The notes under the pieces: model-generated
What the model was told of the DNA's origin: nothing
What the model saw: only the letters and a program-made list of their open reading frames with translations
The model's database searches: none
In this document: positions 36,359-44,677 of the stretch, piece after piece
Numbering within the stretch: position 1 is the stretch's first letter
Layout of the letters: every line of letters begins with the position of its first letter
Made by a program: the position numbers and the translations under genes
Assembly (NCBI GenBank): GCA_028819255.1
Contig: JAPPMB010000085.1
Coordinates: 1 to 46,845, forward strand
Length of the DNA: 46,845 bases
Direction: 5' to 3'
DNA from: Bryobacterales bacterium
GTDB taxonomy: Bacteria > Acidobacteriota > Terriglobia > Bryobacterales > UBA6623

Positions 36359-36449
36359 GCGTCGGCATGGGTAACCGTCACGCGCCCCTGATACGCCTTA
36401 ACGTTCGGTGGCCCGCGCATCGCCGCGACCGCCGACTGGGACCGACCGA

Positions 36450-39400
36450 ATGAGCCTACCCGAGTTTTCCATCAAGCGACCTGTCACCGTACTCATGGCG
36501 GTGCTGATCTGCCTCCTGCTGGGCGCCATCGCATTCACCGAGATTCCCGTCGACCTGATGCCGGAAGTGAATTTCCCGACGCTGAGCATCACGACCGACT
36601 ACGAGGGGGTGGGACCCGAAGAAATCGAGACCCTCATCAGCCGGCCGCTCGAGCAGATCGTCTCGGCCGCGCCCGGCGTGGAGCGGGTGACATCGACTTC
36701 AAGCGAGGGACGCTCCTCCGTTCGCATTGAGTTCGTGTACGGAACGGACATTGAGGTCGCAGCCGACGAGGTGCGGTCCCGCCTCGACCGAGGTCGCCGC
36801 TCGCTTCCGGACGACATCGAGCCTCCAACGATATTCAAGTTCGACGTCACCCAGTTCCCGATCATGTTTCTCACCGTCGCGACGGAAGACATGGACCCGC
36901 GCGAGCTGCGGATGTTCACCGAGAAGAACATCCTGTACCGCTTCGAGCGCATCAAGGGCGTCGGCCAGGTCCGGATCGGCGGCGGCCTGCGCCGCGAGAT
37001 CCACGTCGATCTGAATCTGGAGAAGCTCCGCGCGCTCGACCTCTCCGTCGCGGAGGTCGTGAATACGGTCCGGGCCGAGAACCTGAACCGACCCGTGGGC
37101 CCGGTCAAGGAAGGGCGCTTCGACGTGCTGCTGCGGACCAGCGGCGAGTTCGACAACGTCAACCAGATCCTCGATGTGGCCCTGACCTCGCGGGACGGCG
37201 TGCCCGTCTACGTCCGGGACATCGCCGACGTGGAGGATTCGCACCCCGACATCCGCCACTACGTGGGTGTGAACGGCAAGGAGGCCCTGCGCCTCATCAT
37301 GTTCAAGCAATCCGGGTCGAACACGGTCAAGGTGTCCGAGGCGATCTGGGACGAGATCGCGGTGATCCACCAGGACTACCCGAAGATCAGGATCGATAAG
37401 ACGATGGACACGGCCGACTTCATCAACGCAGCGATCCGCAACGTCGAGGCCGCCGCCGGGTTCGGCGCGGTCCTCGCGGTGTTCGTCCTGCTTCTGTTCC
37501 TGCGGAGCCTGTCGAGCACGCTCATCATCGGCGTCGCGATCCCTATCTCCGTGATCTCAACCTTCGCCCTGATGTACTTCAACGGATTCACGCTGAACAT
37601 CGTCTCGTTCGGCGGCCTCGCTCTGGGTGTCGGCATGCTCGTCGACAACGCGATCGTGGTGCTGGAGAACATCTATCGCCACCGGGAGCAAGGCGTGCAA
37701 GGCCGCAAGGCCGCGGTCATCGGCAGCCGCGAGGTTGCCACGGCAATCACGGCATCGACCCTGACCACCATCGCGGTGTTCGTGCCGGTGATGTTCATCG
37801 GAGGCTATTCCGCGCAGCAGTTCCAGCAGCTGGCATACGTCGTCGGCTTCTCGCTGCTCTGCTCGCTGGTTGTTGCGCTCACGGTCGTGCCGACGCTCTG
37901 CGCCAGACGCACGGGGACCGGCCAGTCCAGCATTCGAATCCTCCAGGTGGCCGAGCGGTCCATGGACGCGATGGCCGCGACCTACTCGACGCTGATCAGG
38001 TGGTCACTCGCCCATCGCGGAACGGTCACGGCCGTGGCTGTCGGCACCTTCGCCTGCGCGGTCTGGCTAACGGGCTACGTCGGTGTGGAACTCGAGCCGC
38101 AAGTGGATGAGGGACAGATCCGGATCAATCTCGAGTCCGAGCCCGGGACGAGGGCCGAGGTCACCAAGGAGATCGTCGACCGCATGGAACAGATCATCAT
38201 GCAGGACGTGCCCGAGGTGGAGTACATCATGACGGAAGCGGGCAGCGACAGCCCGTTCCGGTCCATCGCCACCCATGTGGGCGAGCTGCGCATCACGCTA
38301 GTGGACCAGTCGCAGAGGATCCGGACGGCCCGCGAGATCACCAACATGCTCCGTCCGAAGCTGATGGCCGTGGCACCCGGCGTGCAGCTGCGCTCGCGCA
38401 TCTCGAGCGGCAACTTCGGTCGCCGCCGCGGCAGCGGCGACGGCGGAACCGACCGCCTTCAGGTGACCGTCCGCGGGTACTCGCCCGACACGACCCACGA
38501 GCTGGCCCTCCAGGTGCGCGACTCAATGCTGTCCGTGCGGGGAGTCGCCGAGGCACAGATCAGCCGCCGGCCGGGCTCGCCGGAGATGGTCATCCGCGTC
38601 GACCGGCTCCGTGCGGCAAGCCTTGGCATGTCGGTCTCGCAAGTGGCCGACACCCTCGAGACCGCCGTCGGCGGCCGGCGCTCCACCTTCTACAGGGAGG
38701 AGGGCGACGAGTACGACATCGTCGTCCGGCTGCGCGAGGAGGACCGTCTGGAGCTGGGCCAGGTCGGCCGCATCCCCTTGCGAACGCCCCGCGGAGAGCT
38801 GATCTACGCCAACGACGTCGTCCAGCTCAACCGGCAGGAGGGACCGGTGGAGATCAACCGCGTCGATCAGGAGCGGATCGTGTACGTCTCCGGGACGATC
38901 GCCGACCGCGATCTGGGCAGCATCATCGCAGACCTGCGGGCAGACATCGCGGGCATCAACATCCCCTACGGCTACGAGATCCGCTTCGGCGGCGAGTGGG
39001 AGGACCAGCAGCAGTCCTTCCGGGAGCTGACGTTCGCCGCGATCCTGGCGCTGCTCCTCGTCTACATGGTGATGGCCGCGCAGTTCGAGTCCCTGCGGGA
39101 TCCCTTCATCATCCTCTTCTCCATTCCCCTGGCCGCAATCGGGGTCGTCCTGATTCTGGTCATCACCGAAACGACCTTCAACATGCAGGGTTTCCTAGGG
39201 GTCATTGTGCTCGTGGGCATCGTGGTCAACAACGCGATCGTCCTCATCGACTACACGAACCAGCTGCGCCGGGACCACGGACTCGGCATCGCCGAGTCGG
39301 TGACGACGGCGGGGCGTCGGCGCCTGCGGCCGATCCTGATGACGACGGTGACGACTGTACTTGGCCTCACGCCCATGGCCCTCGGCCTCGGCGAGGGATC

Positions 39401-39581
39401 CGAACTTCAGGTGCCGATGGCGCGAGTCGTGATCGGCGGTCTCCTCACATCCACGCTGATCACGCTGGTGTTCATCCCGGTGGTGTATGCAACGCTCGAG
39501 GAGATTTCGGTGTGGTTCGCGCGGCGGCGGCGGCGCGGCGGCTACCTGGGCGAGCCGCTGCGGCCCGCCGCGGGCGACTAG
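36450..39581 (+). CDS. RND efflux pump permease 2
   Basis: The protein has 1043 residues from ATG 36450 (SLPEFSIKRPVTVLMAVLICLLLG). It has the same architecture as its upstream neighbour and is highly similar through both transmembrane halves: FVLLLFLRSLSSTLIIGVAIPISVISTFALMY; GGLALGVGMLVDNAIVVLENIYRHR; LALLLVYMVMAAQFESLRDPFIILFSIPLAAIGVVLILVI. The proton-relay helix again has Asp-Asn. The gap to pump 1 is 91 nt. Two tandem permeases sharing one adaptor recall MdtABC, where MdtB and MdtC form a mixed trimer. That comparison is structural, not proof of a heterotrimer. Confidence 0.95.
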   Translation: MSLPEFSIKRPVTVLMAVLICLLLGAIAFTEIPVDLMPEVNFPTLSITTDYEGVGPEEIETLISRPLEQIVSAAPGVERVTSTSSEGRSSVRIEFVYGTDIEVAADEVRSRLDRGRRSLPDDIEPPTIFKFDVTQFPIMFLTVATEDMDPRELRMFTEKNILYRFERIKGVGQVRIGGGLRREIHVDLNLEKLRALDLSVAEVVNTVRAENLNRPVGPVKEGRFDVLLRTSGEFDNVNQILDVALTSRDGVPVYVRDIADVEDSHPDIRHYVGVNGKEALRLIMFKQSGSNTVKVSEAIWDEIAVIHQDYPKIRIDKTMDTADFINAAIRNVEAAAGFGAVLAVFVLLLFLRSLSSTLIIGVAIPISVISTFALMYFNGFTLNIVSFGGLALGVGMLVDNAIVVLENIYRHREQGVQGRKAAVIGSREVATAITASTLTTIAVFVPVMFIGGYSAQQFQQLAYVVGFSLLCSLVVALTVVPTLCARRTGTGQSSIRILQVAERSMDAMAATYSTLIRWSLAHRGTVTAVAVGTFACAVWLTGYVGVELEPQVDEGQIRINLESEPGTRAEVTKEIVDRMEQIIMQDVPEVEYIMTEAGSDSPFRSIATHVGELRITLVDQSQRIRTAREITNMLRPKLMAVAPGVQLRSRISSGNFGRRRGSGDGGTDRLQVTVRGYSPDTTHELALQVRDSMLSVRGVAEAQISRRPGSPEMVIRVDRLRAASLGMSVSQVADTLETAVGGRRSTFYREEGDEYDIVVRLREEDRLELGQVGRIPLRTPRGELIYANDVVQLNRQEGPVEINRVDQERIVYVSGTIADRDLGSIIADLRADIAGINIPYGYEIRFGGEWEDQQQSFRELTFAAILALLLVYMVMAAQFESLRDPFIILFSIPLAAIGVVLILVITETTFNMQGFLGVIVLVGIVVNNAIVLIDYTNQLRRDHGLGIAESVTTAGRRRLRPILMTTVTTVLGLTPMALGLGEGSELQVPMARVVIGGLLTSTLITLVFIPVVYATLEEISVWFARRRRRGGYLGEPLRPAAGD

Positions 39582-39629
39582 CCCGCCGGGGCCAGCGTAG
39601 CCACTGCCCGTGTCGGGATCAGGCGCCGT

Positions 39630-40079
39630 GTGAGCGGGAGTTCGTCTTTGGACGGATACTTCAAGCGCGAAGGTGCGGCCAGCGGCGCCGCGATGGCCAT
39701 CTGCTCGTTCTTGTCCCCTATCGGACTCTTGACGACGGGCGAAAGCGCCATCGTGGTCTTCGGCTCGGCGACAGTGGCTGCGGCCCGGGGACTGCAATGG
39801 CTGGTGCTCCGCGACACAGTCTCCGCGGGCGCCGAGCATGCGGCATCCGGCCAGTACGAAGCGTTCGACGCAATACAGCTGGACCGCATTCTGGTCCCCG
39901 GCTGCGACTGGCTGTCGCTGTTGGCAGTCCCTGCCGGATACATTGCGGCCTCCGAACTGGGCCTGGAAACGGCCTTGGCGCACTGCTTCGCCGGGGGCGT
40001 CACAGGCACGGTGGTCATTGGCATCCTCTACCGGATTCTCCGGCCGCTGCCCTCCAAGTCCCGGGACTCGATCCTGTGA
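39630..40079 (+). CDS. Small multi-spanning membrane protein, unknown
   Basis: The protein has 149 residues, starting GTG 48 nt after the pump-2 stop. Third codon positions are strongly GC, as in neighbouring genes, which favours this strand over the overlapping minus-strand frames. Hydrophobic segments at about 20-36 (AMAICSFLSPIGLLTTG), 40-58 and 96-140 (LSLLAVPAGYIAASELG; CFAGGVTGTVVIGILYRIL) predict 3-4 membrane spans. I do not recognise the family. Its position suggests it belongs to the RND transcript. Confidence 0.55.
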   Translation: MSGSSSLDGYFKREGAASGAAMAICSFLSPIGLLTTGESAIVVFGSATVAAARGLQWLVLRDTVSAGAEHAASGQYEAFDAIQLDRILVPGCDWLSLLAVPAGYIAASELGLETALAHCFAGGVTGTVVIGILYRILRPLPSKSRDSIL

Positions 40080-40915
40080 CGCTCACGTTTGCTGGGCTTC
40101 GTCAGACCTGGATCGTCGCCAGCCACCAGCGGCCGGCGGAAGCGGGATCGGAGCTCCCGGGCTTCCTCGGCGATGGTCTGTTTTTTCCTGTCGCGGCGCA
40201 GCATGTGGGCGATAGGGACTCGTGGCTGCCCGATGCCTGGGAACACCGGAAACCAGTCCCCGTTGCCATGCGATGACGCAAGCAGGACGACCACCCCGGA
40301 CCCGGCAGAGTCCGACGCGAGACACTGCTCATCGTCCGGCTGGTCGGAATCCTCCGTGACGGCAAGGCCGCGGAGTCTTGGCTTGCCGCGGCCTGGGGAC
40401 TGGACGATGCGATCAGCCCGCATTGCGGACCCACGTCCCTTCCGTGCAGAACAAAGCTCCCGAACGTGAGCTGTCGCTGCCGGAAACACCGCACATTCTT
40501 CTCGGCGTCTGCCGGCAGTCATGCGGAACTCGGGCTTCGGCGCTCCAGAGCGGGCAGTCGCCGCCCGCATCCTCCGGACGAGTCCCAACGATGGTTCCGG
40601 CACGAAGCTGCACCGAGCTCATGGCATCACCCAGAACTCGGCCTGACGCCTGGCTCAAGCTGAGCCCTGCCGGGCACGGCGGGATGCAGTCGCACCGCTC
40701 CTACGACCAGTGCCGGTGGCTAACACTTCTGCTCGCGGCGGACAACATGGAACTCAGCATGCTGAGAATGGTCGGCAGGCAGCTGCGGTACAAGGTTCTG
40801 AAGAGAGCGAAGTGTCGCGAGTGAGACGGAAGTCGCGAGTAAGACGGAATATGAGCGGCCCGCGCAACACGGAAACATAAGCGAACTATGACCTGGCCCG
40901 TGCGCTGAAGCGATG
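40080..40915. other. Gene-poor stretch with decayed-looking frames
   Basis: About 835 nt without a supportable gene. The minus-strand frame over 40028-40603 and the plus-strand frame over 40378-40824 have some protein-like patches (for example LASSHGNGDWFPVFPGIGQP on minus), but no start and no family I recognise. A tandem 18-bp repeat lies at its end. The region leads into a restriction/methylase-like fragment and is probably degraded accessory DNA. Confidence 0.4.
40814..40849. repeat. 18-bp tandem duplication
   Basis: GTCGCGAGTGAGACGGAA at 40814-40831 is followed directly by GTCGCGAGTAAGACGGAA at 40832-40849; 17 of 18 bases match. The two copies carry TGA and TAA respectively at the variable base. 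Confidence 0.8.
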
Positions 40916-40916
40916 A

Positions 40917-41615
40917 AACCCCAACTGGACCGACCGGACTGTCCACGCCGCGCGGACGCACGTGATCCGGCAGGCCTTGCCGAGCACAGGGACAGGCAAG
41001 AGGCCGGATATTCTGATCAACTCTCCTTGCAGCCAGCCGGTGATCGTGGAGACGGAATCCGCCCCTGCCCGCACGGTCTAGGGGGACGCGATTGCTCGAC
41101 TGGGAACGAGCCTGCGCCGCAGCGGCACGGACATCGAGGGCGCGCTCTCGGTCGTCCTGCCGGAGAATCTCAGGACGGCCGAACTCGAGAGGATCGAAAA
41201 CGGCGAGTTCCGCTATGCCACGCACTACCTGAACGCCAAGGGGGAAAGCACCCGCTGGCCGGAGCTGAAGTGGCTGGAGGGTGGCGTGGACGAACTCGAG
41301 GACGCCATCGAGTTCCTGGCCCTCTCGGAAGGGCAGCTGGATCGCGGAATGAAAGCCCTTGAGGAGGTCGTGCGGCACGCATCGGCCCGGCTGGCCGCTT
41401 GCGCACGGCGATATTTTGCCGGGACGGATTCCGGGAGAATACAGGCAGCTGAAGCCCAAGTGACCGCGAGTCTGGTCAGGCACCCCGTTCCCAACCCGAT
41501 TCCCGACACTCCCGAAGACGCCATGCGTGCGTGGCTGAGAGCGGGGCGTGGGCGCGAGGGCAAACGGGACCGAATCAAGGGCTTCGGGCAGAAGACAGCG
41601 AAACCATTTACCTAG
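40917..41615 (+). pseudogene. Fragment of a PD-(D/E)XK-like restriction/DNA-methylase protein
   Basis: The open frame gives KRPDILINSPCSQPVIVETESAPARTV, then TAG at 41079-41081, then GDAIARLGTSL and WLEGGVDELEDAIEFLALSEGQLDRGMKALEEVV in the same frame to TAG at about 41613. The PDILI-x(n)-VIETE pattern followed by 'A-R-LG' and the 'GGIDDLxxFIExxALSE' region resembles the N-terminal part of large restriction/modification proteins (N-6 DNA-methylase type, with a PD-(D/E)XK-like nuclease module). The homologous position of the TAG is normally a glutamate, so GAG to TAG is likely. No methylase NPPY motif follows, so this is both truncated and interrupted. The family assignment is from memory and moderate. 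Confidence 0.5.
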
Positions 41616-41867
41616 TGTCTTGGTTGGAGCTGTCCGCCGCTACCGAATCAGACAGCGCTCCGCCGCGGCTTCGAGCGAGGCTCCTTGCCCCAGGCTGGTG
41701 GCTCCGCGGCGCGACGGCGCGGCGGCCGAAACGGTATTGCGGCCCGAATCCGGACTCCAAACTGACCTATGCCCCAAAAAGCCGATTCCCCTTGCGTTGT
41801 CCAGTCGTGTACGATAGAAGGCGACGGGCCTGCGCCAGTCCAGAATCCAGTTGAAGGAGTACAAGTC

Positions 41868-42560
41868 ATGAGAACCATCCGTTTAGCGAGCCTTTCGCTG
41901 CTCTGCCTCGCGCTGGCCACAGGCGCCGTTGCAGCGACGCTGTCCGGACCCGAGATCCGGGGCAGCTACATCGAGTCGCGGAACGCCGAGATCTACGCCT
42001 CGCATTGCTTCGCCAACAGCGAAGTCGGAATCACCGGAGACATGGCCGTGATGGCCTGGGACATTGAGCAGGGCGCCTTCAAGGGCGTGTCCCTGGCCGG
42101 TGCGAGGGTCGTGGCAGTCGTGAACGCGTCCTCGACCATCGGGAACCCGTTCGGCGACCCGCTGCCGGCCAAGGCGATGCTGATCTTCGACGAAAGCACA
42201 TCCGTCATCCAGCGAGGCGCGCTGGCCGCGTTTGTGAAGGCCCAGGCGGGGCCGCTGGTGGCGAACGTCGTCCACACCGACACCGCGCCGATCGAGATCG
42301 ACTTCCACGGCAACATTCACGACCGCGTCGCGACTCTCGTTGCCGGCGAGATCGTGTCGCTTGAGACGCGCGAGATCCGCGACGCGGACTCGCTCTGCCA
42401 CCTCGACGACATCTACTACCAGCCTCTCGTCGGGCTGGACCACGCCATGCCGGCCTTCGCCGTCGAGCAGTCCTTCCGCGGCGACGGCCTTGGCCACCAG
42501 ATGCGCGAGTACAGGCGCTCGAGCGCCTACCTGGGCACGTTCACGGTCCAGGGCAGCTAG
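41868..42560 (+). CDS. DUF1326 exported protein
   Basis: The protein has 230 residues from ATG 41868, preceded by TGAAGGAG. The signal peptide is LASLSLLCLALATGAVAA. The mature sequence matches DUF1326: SGPEIRGSYIESRNAEIYASHCFANSE, MAWDIEQGAFKGVSLAGARVVAVV, KAMLIFDESTSVIQRGALAAFVKAQAG, and MPAFAVEQSFRGDGLGHQMREYRRSSAYLGTF. The family is common in Acidobacteriota and other soil or marine bacteria and has no established function. It probably lies upstream in an operon with the next exported protein, separated by a hairpin. Confidence 0.87.
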   Translation: MRTIRLASLSLLCLALATGAVAATLSGPEIRGSYIESRNAEIYASHCFANSEVGITGDMAVMAWDIEQGAFKGVSLAGARVVAVVNASSTIGNPFGDPLPAKAMLIFDESTSVIQRGALAAFVKAQAGPLVANVVHTDTAPIEIDFHGNIHDRVATLVAGEIVSLETREIRDADSLCHLDDIYYQPLVGLDHAMPAFAVEQSFRGDGLGHQMREYRRSSAYLGTFTVQGS

Positions 42561-42605
42561 CCTTAAGGTACTGGCGGCGAGATCCGCCGTATCGGATCAA
42601 CAACC

Positions 42606-42634
42606 GAGTCCGGTTCCTGTCCGGAACCGGACTC
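42606..42634 (+). terminator. Strong hairpin between two secreted-protein genes
   Basis: GAGTCCGGTTC and GAACCGGACTC form a perfect 11-bp stem with a 7-nt loop (CTGTCCG), followed by TTCCTGTGT rather than a T-run. It lies 46 nt after the DUF1326 stop and 26 nt before the next ATG. It may be a terminator or an attenuator/processing site that lowers expression of the second gene. Confidence 0.55.
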
Positions 42635-42659
42635 TTCCTGTGTCTAGGAGGACAGCCGA

Positions 42660-43301
42660 ATGCAGCGCACGTTCGCCACAGGCGTGATCGTCGCGGTTCT
42701 TGCGGCCGCGGTGTTTCCGGCCCTCGCCGCGGACTTCGCGGCCGAGACCGGCGCCGCCGTGCCGGAGGCCGTTCCCGACGCGACCCGCGAGCTGGTCGTC
42801 CAGGAAGGGGTGACCGTCAGGTCGGGCGACGTTGCGGTGGCCACCTTCTGGATGCGCAGTGGGGCGTTCGAAGGCGATCCCGCGAGCGGCTTCGGAGTTC
42901 GCTTCGACAACGTGCCCGAAGGCGCGTTCCTCGGCGTGGTCGAGTTTCCCGAGAAGGGCTCCGACTTCCGCGAGCAGTCCGTGCCGCCGGGAGTCTACAC
43001 GCTGCGCTTCGGTCTCCATCCCGAGGACGGCAACCACATGGGCGTGGCGCCCAGCAGGGACTTTGCCCTGCTCTGCCCGGTTGAGAAGGACCTGGAGGTT
43101 GCCAGGAACTACGACTTCGACGGAATCGTGCAGCTCAGCGCGGATGTCGGCAATCCGCACCCGACGGTGGCGCGCCTGCAGCTGCCGGAGGGGGATGCCG
43201 GCCCGAACCTGTGGGAGAACGACTACGAGCACTGGGTGCTCGACCTGCAGGTGGCGGACACGGTCGTCGGCATCGTGGTGGATGGCCACGCGGAGGAATA
43301 G
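42660..43301 (+). CDS. Exported hypothetical protein
   Basis: The protein has 213 residues from ATG 42660 with AGGAGGAC as ribosome site. The signal peptide is TGVIVAVLAAAVFPALA. The mature protein is acidic and beta-rich. The segment SVPPGVYTLRFGLHPEDGNHMGVAPSRDFALL resembles the 'PPGxYTLRFGxxPxDGNHMG' motif seen in secreted proteins of Acidobacteriota, related in style to DUF2911. No catalytic residues are recognised. Its repeated neighbourhood with a DUF1326 protein suggests a shared envelope role (inference). Confidence 0.75.
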   Translation: MQRTFATGVIVAVLAAAVFPALAADFAAETGAAVPEAVPDATRELVVQEGVTVRSGDVAVATFWMRSGAFEGDPASGFGVRFDNVPEGAFLGVVEFPEKGSDFREQSVPPGVYTLRFGLHPEDGNHMGVAPSRDFALLCPVEKDLEVARNYDFDGIVQLSADVGNPHPTVARLQLPEGDAGPNLWENDYEHWVLDLQVADTVVGIVVDGHAEE

Positions 43302-43314
43302 GCCAGTGCCGGCC

Positions 43315-43337
43315 CCAGGGATTTTCCTGGATTTTTT
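43315..43337 (+). terminator. Intrinsic terminator
   Basis: CCAGG-GATTTT-CCTGG, a 5-bp stem followed by A then six T, just 14 nt after the stop of the preceding gene and upstream of the str operon promoter. Confidence 0.65.
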
Positions 43338-43457
43338 CTGGCGGCGTGCAGTGCAGGCCGCCGTTGAGGTATGATAAAGGACAGTCGCGCCTGCAGGGGG
43401 ACTTGGGAGAGCCTGTCACCCGGCGGCGCATTTGAAGGCTTGTAGCCGGCTTCGGGT

Positions 43458-43486
43458 TTGACAGTTCGTCTTGTGGTGCGTATGAT
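43458..43486 (+). promoter_or_regulatory. Near-consensus sigma-70 promoter of the str operon
   Basis: TTGACA at 43458-43463, a 17-nt spacer, then TATGAT at 43481-43486. Only one base deviates from consensus. Transcription would start near 43493, giving a leader of about 290 nt before rpsL. A strong promoter is expected for rpsL-rpsG-fusA-tuf. Confidence 0.85.
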
Positions 43487-43556
43487 TGCTTGAGGATTGG
43501 GTTGCAGACCCGTCGCGTCTTTCGGAACGGCGCGTCGGGATGGAGCTTGCATAGAT

Positions 43557-43732
43557 CCGGTCTTCCTCGTGGAGGCCGGTGATTGGACGGGGCCCGCTGG
43601 GGTTCCGGGGTAGTTGCCCCGCTCGTTTCGATGCCGAAAAGGCCCCTCCCCGGGGTCAGCTATGGCGGAGGACGCGGGGCTCAGCACAGCAATGCGTGGG
43701 TGAGGGCTTGTGCGTCCCTGCGGGACGGCGCA
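43557..43732 (+). promoter_or_regulatory. Structured 5' leader of rpsL
   Basis: Three hairpins can be drawn in the untranslated leader. One is at 43557-43579 (CCGG-U-CUUCC / GGAGG-CCGG, tetraloop UCGU). A second is at 43606-43621 (CGGGG / CCCCG). The third is at 43711-43732 (UGC-GUCCC-UGC-GGGAC-GGC-GCA), ending 50 nt before the rpsL GTG. They could serve ribosomal-protein autoregulation or antitermination. I know no characterised element with this fold. Confidence 0.4.
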
Positions 43733-43781
43733 AGAGATTTCTGGCGCTTGCTGCTGGAGTTGCGGGAAAGGGGCTCGGATC

Positions 43782-44156
43782 GTGCCGACGTTCAGTCAGC
43801 TTGTTCGGAAGGGTCGCAAGACCCCGAAGGAGAAGACGTCCTCCCCGGCCCTGCAGAAGTGTCCACAGAAGCGCGGGGTCTGCACCCGCGTCTACACCGT
43901 GACGCCCAAGAAGCCCAACTCGGCTCTGCGCAAGGTCGCCCGTGTCCGCCTGACGAACAGCATCGAGGTCACCACGTACATCCCGGGCGTCGGCCACAAT
44001 CTGCAGGAGCACTCGATCGTGCTGATCCGCGGCGGGCGCGTCAAGGACCTGCCCGGCGTGCGCTATCACGTCGTCCGGGGCACGCTGGACGCCTCCGGCG
44101 TCGAGGACAGGCGGCAGGGCCGCAGCAAGTACGGCGCGAAGCGCCCGAAGAAATAG
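43782..44156 (+). CDS. rpsL: 30S ribosomal protein S12
   Basis: The protein has 124 residues, starting GTG after GGGAAAGGGG. The sequence [11 protein letters not shown]... [33 protein letters not shown]... [33 protein letters not shown] is unmistakable S12. [10 protein letters not shown] keeps lysines at the sites where streptomycin-resistance changes usually occur, so the sensitive allele is expected. It is the first gene of the str operon, 18 nt before rpsG. Confidence 0.98.
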   Translation: MPTFSQLVRKGRKTPKEKTSSPALQKCPQKRGVCTRVYTVTPKKPNSALRKVARVRLTNSIEVTTYIPGVGHNLQEHSIVLIRGGRVKDLPGVRYHVVRGTLDASGVEDRRQGRSKYGAKRPKK

Positions 44157-44174
44157 GTTCGAGGAACTGGAGTC

Positions 44175-44645
44175 ATGCCGCGCAGAAGAGAGGTTCCGGT
44201 ACGCGTTCCCGTGCCCGATCCGGTCTACAACTCGACGCTGGTGTCGAAGTTCATCAACTGCATGATGTGGGACGGCAAGAAGACCGTCTCGGAGCGCATC
44301 TTCTACGGCGCCATGGACCGGATCCGCAGGCGCACCGGCCAGGATCCGCTGCCGATCTTCAAGAAGGCCGTCGAGAACGCCAAGCCCGTGGTCGAAGTCA
44401 AGTCGCGCCGCGTGGGCGGCGCCAACTACCAGGTGCCGATCGAGGTCCGCCCCAACCGCCGCCAGTCGCTCGCGCTGCGGTGGCTCATCGGCAACGCCCG
44501 CTCGCGCAGCGAGAACCGCATGGCGGACCGCCTCGGCATCGAGCTGCTCGAGGCCGCCCAGGGCCGCGGCACCACGATCAAGAAGAAGGACGACGTCCAC
44601 CGCATGGCGGAGGCCAACAAGGCTTTCGCGCATTTCCGCTGGTAA
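44175..44645 (+). CDS. rpsG: 30S ribosomal protein S7
   Basis: The protein has 156 residues from ATG 44175. [80 protein letters not shown] and [44 protein letters not shown] are typical of S7, the primary 16S 3'-domain assembly protein. It lies between rpsL and fusA in the canonical order. Confidence 0.98.
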   Translation: MPRRREVPVRVPVPDPVYNSTLVSKFINCMMWDGKKTVSERIFYGAMDRIRRRTGQDPLPIFKKAVENAKPVVEVKSRRVGGANYQVPIEVRPNRRQSLALRWLIGNARSRSENRMADRLGIELLEAAQGRGTTIKKKDDVHRMAEANKAFAHFRW

Positions 44646-44677
44646 GACCCGCGACTGCAACGCAAGAGGACACAGCC

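Noticed and set aside
39195..39983. Minus-strand frame opposite the end of pump 2 and the small membrane protein
   Set aside because: It overlaps a conserved pump C-terminus, and the + strand frame at 39630-40079 has the better codon pattern.
41079..41081. TAG as pyrrolysine in the methylase-like fragment
   Set aside because: The family position is normally glutamate and the protein is truncated; a GAG to TAG nonsense mutation is simpler.
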